From Phycisphaeraceae bacterium (lineage in GTDB: Bacteria; Planctomycetota; Phycisphaerae; Phycisphaerales; UBA1924), in NCBI GenBank assembly GCA_019636535.1, contig JAHBXK010000021.1:1-60523 (forward strand): a stretch of DNA of 60,523 nucleotides, read 5' to 3'. The first letter of the stretch is position 1. Each line of letters opens with the position of its first letter. The position numbers were made by a program, and so were the translations under genes. The notes beneath the pieces were generated by a model, which had not been told where the DNA came from, ran no database searches, and saw only the letters and a list, made by a program, of their open reading frames with translations. Shown piece after piece: positions 7,388 to 16,782 of the stretch.

Positions 7388-9604
7388 TCACTTCTTCTCG
7401 GAGTGGTACCTGTGTGTAGCCTCGAAATTCTTGCGGAAGTAGCCGCCCGCGCTGGCCCGGACGCCGTTGACGACGACGCCCATGAACTCTCCGCGTGCCT
7501 CTGCCAGTTGTGAACGCAGGCGATTGACCAAGCCACGCTTCTCGTTCAGCGCCTTGACAACCAGCACAACCGCATCGCAGCGGTTCGCCAGTGCGAAGCC
7601 GTCGCCCGCGACGATGGCCGGGGCGGAATCAACGATCACCCGATCGTACGAGGCGGTGGCCTCCGCGAGCACCCTCGCCATGGCCTCAGAACCGAGACGC
7701 TCGGGCATCGCGCGAGAGGACGGCGAACCCGCCGGGAGGATGCTCAGGCCCGGCACGGACGTCTCTTGAACTGTCTGCTGCAGGGTGCTTTGCCCGGTCA
7801 GGATGTCGCCGAGGCCGGGCGCGTCGGCGATGCCGAAGGCCTTGTGCTGGCCGGGACGACGTAGATTCGCGTCAATGATGAGCACGCGCTCGTCCACACC
7901 CGCAAGGGCGATCCCGAGGTTGCTGGCCATAGTCGTGGCACCTGAGCCTGGCATTCCAGCGAGCACCAGAAGAGATTTGGCACCGGTTGCGCTCATGCGC
8001 TTGACCAGCGGTGCCCGAATTTGACGGAAACTCTCTGTGACCACCGTGCTCGGGTGATCGCGGAAGCAGGTCTCCACCGCTTTGATTCGCGCGGGATCCT
8101 GGGACGCGTCGGGCACAACGCCCAGGACGCTGAGCCTCGGGATGAGCGTGAGGTCGCCGGGGCCGCGGACGCGCTGGTCGAGCGCCTCTCGGGCCACCAC
8201 CAGGCCGGAGACGCTTCCGACGACGAGAACGAACCCGGCGGCGAGCATGATGGTCAAACGTGGGAAGCTCATGCTCTCCGGCTTTGTTGCCCTTCGCAGA
8301 ATCTTCACGCGGTCGAAGGCCGTGGCGCCGGAGACGGTCTCGAACGTCTGGATGGCGCTGCTCACCTCTGCGCGCTCTTCCTTCAAACGCGCCAGGTCGT
8401 TGTCGAGTTTGTCCTTTCGGAGCAACACCTGGACCAGGTCATCACGCTTGCGATTGACCTCTTCGAGTTTGGCGACCTGGTCGCGCTCCTGCGCATCCAG
8501 CGCCTTGAGTTGCGTACGGATCCCGTCGAGCTGGGCCGTGAAGAGCTGGCGTTTGACCTCCTGTTTCTTCTTTTCCATCTCGATCTCGACCGACCGGATC
8601 CGGTCTTTCAGCCGCACAAGCGCCGGGTGATCTTCGCCGAAGCCCTGCTCTCGCAAAGCCCGAACCTCGACGTTCATACCTGCGATCTGAAACGCGAGAT
8701 CCCGAACGAGCGGATGTTCATCAGCGGACTGCTCGATCTCGACCGGAAAGACCACCGCGCCTGCGGCGGCGAGGATCAGTTCTCCGTCTTCCAATCGCGA
8801 GATCAGGTACGACTTGCTGCGCGCCAGTTCCGCGAGACTCGCACGGAGTTGACGCATCTCCAACTCCTCGTCGGTCTCCTGCCCGGTGATGGACTTGAGT
8901 TTGTTCTCGTCGATCAGCAGCTGCCTGGACGCCTCTAGCCGGCGGATTTCGTCGTCGACCTGCGAGAGACGCCGGCCCAGCGCGTCGCGCTTCTCGGTCG
9001 ACGTGGTCCGGCTGAAGCGCTGCAGATCCTGAATGTACGCCGTGGCAACCGCGTTAGCGATGATCGCCGACTCCTCGGCACGCGGCGTCTTGACGGTGAG
9101 CCGCATCAACTCCGTCATGGGGATTGACGAGGCAGAAACAACCTTGCTCAAGCCGCGTGCGGCGTCACGCGGCTGCAACGTGCCATTCCGAGTGAACTGC
9201 TTGATCCACTCGGTTCGAAGCACGTCGGGCGACGACAGCGCATTCTCAAGCACGGCATCGGACGTCATCTGCTGGACCTGCGTACCAACGAAACGCTCGA
9301 ACTCGTTGTTGGCAATCGACGCAGGCTGGATCGCCGTGGGGTTGTACGTCGGTGGCGCGGCGGCGAACATGACGTTCGCGGTGTATGTGGGGGCGTAACG
9401 GGCAAGGAGGAAGTGCGCACCGAAGCCGACGCCGAGCCCAACCACCGCCGCGATCATGAGTAGAGGCCAATATCTCAGGAACAGTCGCACCGGGTCGATG
9501 TTCATGAGGTTACCCGAACCGACCGGGCCGGTAGGCGTCGGCCTGGGACTGGGGGCGCCCGAAGGGGCGATCGGAGCACGGGGCATCGTCGGTGTGCTGG
9601 TCAT
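7388..9604 (-). CDS. Wzz/BY-kinase-like polysaccharide co-polymerase with altered Walker A
   Basis: A 738-residue two-domain protein. A proline-rich N-terminus leads to a first transmembrane helix (about 42-65), a long periplasmic region with coiled coil (Wzz fold, about 66-445), a second helix (about 450-472) and a cytoplasmic P-loop domain. Such proteins control chain length and export of exopolysaccharide and autophosphorylate on tyrosine. In the P-loop domain Walker A' (LIIDANLRRPG) and Walker B (VIVDSAPAI) are present, but Walker A reads GMPGSGATT: the invariant lysine is alanine (codon GCC). The C-terminal tail has only two tyrosines in its last 25 residues. The kinase activity may therefore be lost. 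Start ATG 9604. Confidence 0.85.
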   Translation of the reverse strand: MTSTPTMPRAPIAPSGAPSPRPTPTGPVGSGNLMNIDPVRLFLRYWPLLMIAAVVGLGVGFGAHFLLARYAPTYTANVMFAAAPPTYNPTAIQPASIANNEFERFVGTQVQQMTSDAVLENALSSPDVLRTEWIKQFTRNGTLQPRDAARGLSKVVSASSIPMTELMRLTVKTPRAEESAIIANAVATAYIQDLQRFSRTTSTEKRDALGRRLSQVDDEIRRLEASRQLLIDENKLKSITGQETDEELEMRQLRASLAELARSKSYLISRLEDGELILAAAGAVVFPVEIEQSADEHPLVRDLAFQIAGMNVEVRALREQGFGEDHPALVRLKDRIRSVEIEMEKKKQEVKRQLFTAQLDGIRTQLKALDAQERDQVAKLEEVNRKRDDLVQVLLRKDKLDNDLARLKEERAEVSSAIQTFETVSGATAFDRVKILRRATKPESMSFPRLTIMLAAGFVLVVGSVSGLVVAREALDQRVRGPGDLTLIPRLSVLGVVPDASQDPARIKAVETCFRDHPSTVVTESFRQIRAPLVKRMSATGAKSLLVLAGMPGSGATTMASNLGIALAGVDERVLIIDANLRRPGQHKAFGIADAPGLGDILTGQSTLQQTVQETSVPGLSILPAGSPSSRAMPERLGSEAMARVLAEATASYDRVIVDSAPAIVAGDGFALANRCDAVVLVVKALNEKRGLVNRLRSQLAEARGEFMGVVVNGVRASAGGYFRKNFEATHRYHSEKK

Positions 9605-9906
9605 GAGTCCGTTCCGTTCGGAGAGGGCAAACGCACCACCGCCCACTCGACGGGATGCAGGGGGTTTATCGGCCAGCCCCCTCCCCACCCCCCCCAGTTC
9701 GGCCAGGAAGTAGCGGAAACGAGTGCAGGCGTGCTCGAGATGCACGCAAACACCCCTACGAAGCGCAGGTCATGCGCGTTCGATTGGTGCGGCAATTCGC
9801 GAAGGCCCGAGATCGGGCCACGGGTTGTGCCCTATTGATGGGCCGTCGCCTCGATCGGACCCGGACACGCTCCACTCTCCGCAATCCTGCCCGGAGCGCA
9901 ACGCGA
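9605..9906. other. Intergenic spacer, no gene seen
   Basis: About 300 bases between the TPR gene and the co-polymerase gene. It contains a C-rich run near 9675-9700 and a short inverted repeat at 9804-9819 (arms GGCCCGA/TCGGGCC) without a following T run. I see no convincing open frame, RNA gene or clear promoter. Confidence 0.5.
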
Positions 9907-12900
9907 TCAATCGGTGGCCTGGCGGAGCTGCCCGATCTGAGACACATAGGGAGTCTCGACCCCCGGGTGGGCCTTGATCAGTTGATCGAGCATCTCGATG
10001 ACCTTGGCCAATTCTGCTTTGTTTTTCTCGCGGGCACGCACCTGTCCCATGTGAACCAAGATCGGCAGTCGCTCTTCCGGTCGGGTTGCGCGTGACCAGG
10101 CCCGCATGAGAGCCATGCCCGCCTTCTCCAGATCGTTGATTCCGAGGTATGCCACGCCAAGGGTGTCCAATAGCATGGGGTTCTCGGGGAGCACCGACAC
10201 CGCGCGTTCGGCGTGGGGCACCGCCTCCTCCGCCCGGCCTAACTCGGAGGCGAGCGTGTAGGCCAGGTTATTGTTGACCTCCGGGTCGTTCGCATTGATC
10301 TCAAGAGCCCGGCGGTACCAGCGAACCGCCTCTTCGAACTGTTTCGCCTGATAGGCCATCGAGCCCAGCGTTCCGGCGCAGGCGAATTTAACCGATGAGT
10401 CCTCCGCCGCCTCGTAGAGTTGCGTGAGTTCTGACTTGCCGCGCTCCTCCGTGATCGGATCCTGGAGTCGAGTGAGACTGGCGAAGAATCGCATCCAGCC
10501 GTCGAAGGCGCGGTTCTGTTCGAGCGAGTTCACCGCCGCGATCCGGTCTCGAACTTCTGGATAGACGTCCGGCAGGACCGTGAAGAAGGCACGGATCATC
10601 TCGGGACGCGTCTGATCGATCAGACCGACGGCCGCGCTGACGTCCTCAAACGCCCGAGGCGCATTTCCTGCCTTTAGGTGGACTCTGGCACGCAACAGGC
10701 GGGCATCGATGTTCCGATCGGTGTTCAGTTCTCGCGACTCAAGCACGCGGAAAGCGGTGCGGGTGTCCGGGGGCTCGACCGAGAGCAGCATCTGAACATA
10801 CAGCGAGGCAGGGATGATCTCGCGAGACTTGTCCCAAGCCCGTTGGGCAAGATCCAATGCACGCTGCTGCTTACGGAGTTGCATCAGTATCTGTGCTCCC
10901 CGCATCATCCACTGAAGGTCGTCGGGACGCACACGAAGCGTGTCCTCAACGACGACCGCCGCTTCGTCGCCCCGATTCGTCGAGACGAGCGCCTCGATGA
11001 GGGCCATTCGTACTTGGTCGTTGAGGGGATCGGCGGCGACGGCCTCGCGCAGCTGCCGGATGGCCTCGTTCTGGTTGCCCTGGGCCGCGAACATCTGCAC
11101 CAGCCGGACGCGTGCGGGCGAATAGGCGGGTGCAAGGCGAAGAGCCTCCACCAAGTCCGCTTCAACGTCCCGCTGGAGTTGCGGATCGACCTGGTTGAAG
11201 TCGGCGCGGGCGACGTAAACGGTTGGGTTGGTGCGATCGGCCGCAACGGCCTGATCCAGAAGACGTCGCGCCCTGGCACGATCGTCCTGGGCTGCGGCGA
11301 TCCGTGCGCTGAGCATGAGCATCGTGGCGTTCGATGCGACACGCTCGCCCGCGCGGGCCATGGCTTGTTGAGCCTTGTCGGCCTGTCCGAGGTTCAGATA
11401 ACCCTCGACGATCCTGGCGAGCACCAGGTCGCGATCGTCCTTGAAGCCGGCATCGAGAATCTGCTCGTAGATCCTTACCGCATCCTGATATGCGCGGAGC
11501 GAGTACATCACGTCGCCGACCTCGCGGTCAACCTCCATCGCCTTGGGGTCCTGATACTGCCTGCCGCCCTGATAGAACGCCATCGCGGCGTTCATCTGGT
11601 TAATGCGGCGCATCAACCGAGCAGCTTCGAGATAAGGTCCGATCGTGCGCTGACCCTCGGGAATGGACTCGATGAAGGCCGTGTACGCATCGACGGCCTT
11701 CTGAGGTTCTCCTCGCATGACGTCAAGTTGGGCCTGCAGCGCTACCGCCGAGCCGACCGCGCCGCGTTCGCGGACCCGTCCGATCTCCGCACTCGCCTCA
11801 TCCCAGTTGCGTGTGTTCATCAGGAGCAGGGCGAGCGCCATTCGGTTCTGAATGTTGTCGGGCTCTCGGCTCGCGATCGACCGGCGCACTTCGAGAGCCT
11901 TGCTTCGATCGCCGCCGGGACCGTCGGATTCCAGCGCGAGCCAGACCGCACGGAACTCCTCGCTGCCGCTCGCCGCGGACTCGCTCTTGCGGGCGAAGTC
12001 GAGCGCCCGATCGAGCGCACCGGTCGCCGTGAGTGCTCTCAGGTACCCGATGATCGAGGACACATCGTCCGGGCGGATCGCCACGGCCTTGGAAAACGAG
12101 TCCACCGCCGCTGCCGGATCGGAGAGTTCGAGGTCGACCGCCCCGAGCAGACGCCAGGCGATCAGGTTGGTCCGATCTGCCTGCGTGATCTGTCGGAGAA
12201 GCACCCGAGAACTTCTGAGCAGATCGATCGCTTCGGAGCGAAGGCGAGCGGCGGCAACGTCGTCCCCGGACTGCTCCTTGGCGCGAGCGTCGGCACGGAA
12301 CTCCTGAACGCGGGCCAGGTCGCGACGAACTCGGAATGTCACGCCGTTCAACTGGTCGAGGTTCTTCCTTTCGGCAACCGCGACGAGCCGCTCGAGTTGA
12401 GGCTTGTCGCCCGCCGCCAGCGCTTCAAGGAACTGATACTCGACAACGGCCGGAAACTCCGGATCGAGACGGGCGGCCGCTTCGAGATACTGACGAGCGT
12501 CTTCTCGTCGACCAACACGCGCCAGGATCTCGAACTTACGAATGTTCTTCTGGACGTCGGTCAGCACCATGTTGTCGACGGCTGCGAGTTGGTCTTGTAG
12601 CGGATCGGCCGCGGTCAGACGAGCAACAAGCGCCTTGAGCGGTTCGTGGTCCGGAGTCTTCGAAAGTCCGCGCCGCGCGATCGCCAGTGCTTCGTCACGC
12701 TTGTTATCTGCCGCGAGAACCGTCGCGAGCACCGCTGCGACGCGTGCGTCGTCGCGGCTACTGACCATGAGCTTGTTCAATTCGGCTACGGCAGCGGGAA
12801 TGTTGCGGCCGACCCCCATCAGGTGTTCCCGCTCGATCCGCAGCATCTCGGTGAGAACCGGGTCGGTGCCGTCGACGAGCTTCTTGATCTCGTCTCGACG

Positions 12901-14514
12901 TTTGGCCAGATCCGTGTCTGTCGGCAATCGCTCCACCGCGAGATCCAGATGCACAAGGGCCTCTCGATAGTTGCGATCTGCTGCCTCCATGTCGGCGAGC
13001 GACAGGAGCGCGCGTGTGTTGCCGGGTTGCAACCGAAGCGCGCGCTGATATGCCTCCTTGGCCGAGCCGTCGTTTCCGAGCCGGCGCATGATCTCGGCTT
13101 CGAGCAGCACGCTGGTCGCATCACTCCGAGCGGTTTGCTCGTTGTACTTGGTGATCAGCGTGCGTGCACCCGCGATGTCCCCCTTGATGAACGCCAGCCG
13201 CGCGTCGAGCGCGGCGACTCGGCTCTCGTTCTCGCCGATGAGCGCGGCGAGCGCATCGCGATACTCCTTCAGTCGTCCGGTCAATCGTTCACGTTCGGGC
13301 ACGGCGGTTGCACGCTGCCACGCCAAGAACATGGCTTCGGCCTGACCGCTGACCGCCATGGCGCGATCCTGCTCGAGCACAAGTCCGCGGAGGCTGAGAG
13401 GAGGACGCGGCAACTTGGCCACGCGGTCGAAGACCTCAACCGCTTCGTCGATCTGGCCGGTGCTGAGGAGTACCTCTCCATACGCACGGAGGAAGCGTGA
13501 ATTGGCCGCTTGGGCGGAGTCGACGCGTCGGATAACCTCTCGAACACGCGGACGAAGATCATCGAACATCTCTCCGCCGGAGACCGAGAGTTGGAGTGCC
13601 TGCCGACCGTCGATGGACTCGGCCGGTGCCGCCTCGAACGCGGCAACGGCCGAGTCGAGGTGGTCCTTGATCTCCTCGATCGCCTGACGGACGGTCGTTC
13701 CTCTGGGAGCGCTTCGCGTGGACTCGCTGTAACGCAGTTGATAGAGCCGCAGTGCCGCGCCCGGCGCGGGCGGATGGTCGCGCACATGCTCTGCCAATCG
13801 GCGCTGCACGCCACGGATGATCTCATCGGCTTTGCCGCCCTCGGCTCGATCCCGTGCTTCCTGCGCCTCCAAGAGTTCGACGCCGGCCAGCGCGAGCACA
13901 GACTCCTCGTCCTCGGGATCGGCCTCGATCGCGGCAAGGAGATACTCCTTGGCCGACTGGAACTCCTCTGGAGTTCTGCGACCCTTGAGTTGCAGCGCAG
14001 AGGCCAGAGCTAAGCCACGGTATCGTCCGATCCGCTTGCGCTCGGATTCCGTACCATCAAATCGCTCCATCGATTGTGCGGTCAGAACAGCCAGCTCCTC
14101 CCAGTCGCCGAGGCTTGCGGGAAAGCTGGTCAAAACCTCGTACCACTCGGCGAGATACCGCACTTGGGAGTCGTATGAACCGCGATCGGCCTGCGCAAGG
14201 CCGGCAAGTGCGAGTCGGTACTCTCGCTGGTACATGTCGCGGTACTGCTGCATCGTGGTTGGCGAGGTCCGCGAAAGAGCCTCGATCCACTTTTTCAAGT
14301 ACTCAACGTTCGCCTGATCCTTGTTGACCGCGACTCCGTAATAGCCGGCAGCACGGCTGAAATCGCCTGCGGCGGAGGCCTCGTCTCCCAGTTTGATGTA
14401 GTCGCCCGCGCTCTTCTGGAGTGCGAACCTCGCGGCGAGCACCCCCCCGGCCGCGAGCAGGACCAGCACGCCGACCAGGATTACGACAAACCTCGTGTTG
14501 ACCTTCGACGCCAT
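9907..14514 (-). CDS. Very large membrane-anchored TPR-repeat protein of the exosortase/EPS locus
   Basis: A 1535-residue protein. The start ATG 14514 is followed by a single transmembrane helix (about residues 8-28, VVILVGVLVLLAAGGVL) and then by almost nothing but helical tetratricopeptide-like repeats to the C-terminus. Clear units occur near the N-terminus (YIKLGDEASAAGDFSRAAGY), in the middle and near the end (NPMLLDTLGVAYLGINDLEK). TPR arrays are protein-binding scaffolds. Large TPR proteins accompany exosortase and exopolysaccharide genes in other bacteria (for example PrsT-type proteins of PEP-CTERM loci), so a role in assembly or export of polysaccharide or sorted proteins is inferred. 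No catalytic domain is seen. Confidence 0.85.
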   Translation of the reverse strand: MASKVNTRFVVILVGVLVLLAAGGVLAARFALQKSAGDYIKLGDEASAAGDFSRAAGYYGVAVNKDQANVEYLKKWIEALSRTSPTTMQQYRDMYQREYRLALAGLAQADRGSYDSQVRYLAEWYEVLTSFPASLGDWEELAVLTAQSMERFDGTESERKRIGRYRGLALASALQLKGRRTPEEFQSAKEYLLAAIEADPEDEESVLALAGVELLEAQEARDRAEGGKADEIIRGVQRRLAEHVRDHPPAPGAALRLYQLRYSESTRSAPRGTTVRQAIEEIKDHLDSAVAAFEAAPAESIDGRQALQLSVSGGEMFDDLRPRVREVIRRVDSAQAANSRFLRAYGEVLLSTGQIDEAVEVFDRVAKLPRPPLSLRGLVLEQDRAMAVSGQAEAMFLAWQRATAVPERERLTGRLKEYRDALAALIGENESRVAALDARLAFIKGDIAGARTLITKYNEQTARSDATSVLLEAEIMRRLGNDGSAKEAYQRALRLQPGNTRALLSLADMEAADRNYREALVHLDLAVERLPTDTDLAKRRDEIKKLVDGTDPVLTEMLRIEREHLMGVGRNIPAAVAELNKLMVSSRDDARVAAVLATVLAADNKRDEALAIARRGLSKTPDHEPLKALVARLTAADPLQDQLAAVDNMVLTDVQKNIRKFEILARVGRREDARQYLEAAARLDPEFPAVVEYQFLEALAAGDKPQLERLVAVAERKNLDQLNGVTFRVRRDLARVQEFRADARAKEQSGDDVAAARLRSEAIDLLRSSRVLLRQITQADRTNLIAWRLLGAVDLELSDPAAAVDSFSKAVAIRPDDVSSIIGYLRALTATGALDRALDFARKSESAASGSEEFRAVWLALESDGPGGDRSKALEVRRSIASREPDNIQNRMALALLLMNTRNWDEASAEIGRVRERGAVGSAVALQAQLDVMRGEPQKAVDAYTAFIESIPEGQRTIGPYLEAARLMRRINQMNAAMAFYQGGRQYQDPKAMEVDREVGDVMYSLRAYQDAVRIYEQILDAGFKDDRDLVLARIVEGYLNLGQADKAQQAMARAGERVASNATMLMLSARIAAAQDDRARARRLLDQAVAADRTNPTVYVARADFNQVDPQLQRDVEADLVEALRLAPAYSPARVRLVQMFAAQGNQNEAIRQLREAVAADPLNDQVRMALIEALVSTNRGDEAAVVVEDTLRVRPDDLQWMMRGAQILMQLRKQQRALDLAQRAWDKSREIIPASLYVQMLLSVEPPDTRTAFRVLESRELNTDRNIDARLLRARVHLKAGNAPRAFEDVSAAVGLIDQTRPEMIRAFFTVLPDVYPEVRDRIAAVNSLEQNRAFDGWMRFFASLTRLQDPITEERGKSELTQLYEAAEDSSVKFACAGTLGSMAYQAKQFEEAVRWYRRALEINANDPEVNNNLAYTLASELGRAEEAVPHAERAVSVLPENPMLLDTLGVAYLGINDLEKAGMALMRAWSRATRPEERLPILVHMGQVRAREKNKAELAKVIEMLDQLIKAHPGVETPYVSQIGQLRQATD

Positions 14515-14682
14515 CTCGCACCTCGTCACTGTTTGAGCACGGCTACGGATGAATCCGAAGCCTGATTGGTACTCGATCGTTCAAATCCACATCAAATCAC
14601 CCGACCGAAGAGTATCGACTCGTCGCCATGACGGGTCGAATCAATCCCGCACCCCCAAACACCCGTTACAGTTCCCGCAGGC

Positions 14683-15597
14683 TCATCCACCTGATCCGCC
14701 GTTGCCTCCGCTCCGGTCACCGACAGTCCCCGACACACCCGATTGCTGCGTTTCCGGGGGATACAGGCCCATTCGAACGTCGATCCAATCGGGGACGCAG
14801 AGCATGATCTCGGGCAGCAACTCGCTCAGAAGTTCTTCGGCAAGTTGCCCGAGTTCCTCGGGACTGCTCACCATCGGGCTGGCGACCTGCACCTTCAGGT
14901 AATACGCGTACTTTGACCGAAGGTCGAAGGCAAGGAGTCGAACCTGCTCGGCCGTCGTGGCGATGCCCCCGTTGGCGATGAAGAAGTAGCCCGCGTACAA
15001 CTTTCCCCGGCCGTCCGCCGTCGCAAACGGCGTAACCCGAAGGTCGATCCGGTCCATTCCTTCGGGAAGCCGAACCCGCGCACCGGACATCGGTCCACCG
15101 GGCGTGGCGATCCGCGCCAGCGTCACACGCCCCATCGATTCCGGCACATCCATGTCGGGAATCTCGATCATCCCTCGCAAGGCCAGTCGCACGTCCTTGG
15201 TCGCACCGACGATCGACCAGCCACCGCCGACCATGCACCGCTCGGGGACGTGAGGAACCGTGTCGATCATCCCCGTGTAGTACGCCAAGTGCAGATCGAC
15301 GTACTTGGGCTGATCGGTGCCGCGCGTCGACTTCTTGACGTACAGACGGTTCAGGTAGTTGGTCGTTCCGAGCACACCCTCGATCATCTCGGCCTCGCGC
15401 CGGTCCGGGCCTTCACGGATCCAGTTGGCGGTCTCGGCGGGGATCGCGCTGACTTGCCTGCCACCCGGCGCGTGAATCGGTTGCTTGATGAGGTGCGCTT
15501 GCAGGCTGCTGCGGACCATGCCGAAGAGTGCGCTCGCGGCGATCAACAAGAACAGACCGACGACGATGGGCGGGGCGAGCAGTTTCTTCCAAGTCAT
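14683..15597 (-). CDS. Exosortase-associated EpsI-like protein
   Basis: A 304-residue protein starting at ATG 15597, which overlaps the exosortase stop as ATGA. One N-terminal helix (about 8-28) is followed by an extracytoplasmic domain. Segments HLAYYTGMIDTVPHVPERCM and, later, YAGYFFIANG resemble the EpsI domain that is encoded next to, or fused to, exosortases. The conserved PHVPERCMVGGGW region is typical of that family. The function of EpsI is not established; it is thought to act with the exosortase at the outer face of the membrane. The C-terminus ends in a glycine-rich tail. Confidence 0.82.
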   Translation of the reverse strand: MTWKKLLAPPIVVGLFLLIAASALFGMVRSSLQAHLIKQPIHAPGGRQVSAIPAETANWIREGPDRREAEMIEGVLGTTNYLNRLYVKKSTRGTDQPKYVDLHLAYYTGMIDTVPHVPERCMVGGGWSIVGATKDVRLALRGMIEIPDMDVPESMGRVTLARIATPGGPMSGARVRLPEGMDRIDLRVTPFATADGRGKLYAGYFFIANGGIATTAEQVRLLAFDLRSKYAYYLKVQVASPMVSSPEELGQLAEELLSELLPEIMLCVPDWIDVRMGLYPPETQQSGVSGTVGDRSGGNGGSGG

Positions 15598-16577
15598 GGT
15601 CGCCCCCCCGCAGGTTCGGCCGCGGCCTTCGACGCCTCGGGTTCCGAGACCGCCCGATTCAACACCCACACAATCCCGAGGTACGCGAAGAAACCCGGCA
15701 CCAGCAGCAGCATTCCGATGAGCGTGTGCGCATCGCCGGCGGCAAGGTCGGGGTTGTAACGCGCCAGGTAGGTAAGAATCGCGACGCGAAGGATGTTCAG
15801 CACCAGCGCTACGGGAACCGTCATCGCCATCAGGACGACCCGCTTCCACCAAGCCCGCGTCGCGACCAGGCAGATCACCGCGCCGAGCGCGATGAACGAC
15901 ACCAGCGTGCGCATACCGCTGCACTGTTCCGCGACGTTGAGCGGCACGATGTTGCCGCTGGACGAAACGATGTTGAGCACGTTGCCTTCCAGCGTGACGT
16001 TCACGCCGATGATCGTGAGCAACACATACGAACCCTGTGACGCGAGCAGTTGGAGCGGGAAGGTAAGCCTGATCATCCAACTTTCTGGCAGCGTGACGGC
16101 AAAGACCATGTATGAGATCGGCAGGAAGAGGAACCGCATCGCCGTCGGTCCCAGAAGCAGAAGCACGAGACCGAAGAGCGTGAGCACCATCGACAGGCCT
16201 TGGCCCAAGTGGTTCGGCACACCAACAACGAAGAACAAGTACCCGTACAGGCCAACGGTCAGCGGAACGAGCCCCGGCCAGAAATGCCGGAAAGCTACTC
16301 GCTCCAAAGCCGCTCGGTTCTGCCAAACAAGAAACGCACAAATCGCCGGCACCAAGAGCGTGTGCCCCCAGTCCTCTGTGGCCCTGGTCGCGTACCGAAC
16401 CTGCTGGTACATCCAAAAGCGGAAGTAGAACGCCAGCGCCACAAGAAAGCACGTGATCGCGGCGATGACGACCGGATCGGTCAGCCTTGCGAGCAGATCC
16501 GGGCGGATCGATCGACCTGCCGAGCGCACCGGCATTGCGGCACGCTCCGCGCTCGTTGTGTTCATCGCCGTGCTCAA
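15594..16577 (-). CDS. Exosortase (PEP-CTERM sorting transpeptidase family)
   Basis: A 327-residue polytopic membrane protein with about eight helices. All three proposed catalytic residues of the exosortase/archaeosortase family are present: Cys219 in NVAEQCSGMRTL, Arg264 in NILRVAIL and His284 in GDAHTLIGM. Exosortases cleave and anchor proteins with a C-terminal PEP-CTERM-like signal. Two candidate substrates ending in VPAP, a helix and an arginine cluster lie at 57.3-58.0 and 59.7-60.2 kb in this window. It overlaps the EpsI-like gene by 4 bases. ATG 16577 was chosen; an in-frame ATG four codons later is also possible. The subfamily (for example XrtU of planctomycetes) cannot be assigned by eye. 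Confidence 0.93.
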   Translation of the reverse strand: MSTAMNTTSAERAAMPVRSAGRSIRPDLLARLTDPVVIAAITCFLVALAFYFRFWMYQQVRYATRATEDWGHTLLVPAICAFLVWQNRAALERVAFRHFWPGLVPLTVGLYGYLFFVVGVPNHLGQGLSMVLTLFGLVLLLLGPTAMRFLFLPISYMVFAVTLPESWMIRLTFPLQLLASQGSYVLLTIIGVNVTLEGNVLNIVSSSGNIVPLNVAEQCSGMRTLVSFIALGAVICLVATRAWWKRVVLMAMTVPVALVLNILRVAILTYLARYNPDLAAGDAHTLIGMLLLVPGFFAYLGIVWVLNRAVSEPEASKAAAEPAGGRP

Positions 16578-16782
16578 GCGGGCTCCGGAAGGTGGCTCGA
16601 CCTACACCACCCCCCCATCTTTCGGCACCTGGGGACACTCGCTCTACGAGCAACGGAGGTCAAAGTTCGAACGACGCCGCCAACTCGCCCCCAGAAGTGG
16701 GGCACGGCACGGAGAGCGTCCGAGCTTGAGCCCTTCCCACCACATGCACAGCGGCCACGCGGAGGCTGGGTTTGAGCAACGA

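Noticed and set aside
9804..9819. Terminator downstream of the TPR gene
   Set aside because: The inverted repeat has almost no loop and no T run on the transcribed strand.
10678..12600. 640-codon plus-strand frame inside the TPR gene
   Set aside because: The minus strand carries a continuous TPR protein; the opposite frame is a high-GC shadow.
14683..16653. A single 656-codon protein covering exosortase and EpsI regions
   Set aside because: The first half is out of frame with the exosortase; the real EpsI-like gene starts at ATG 15597, overlapping the exosortase stop.
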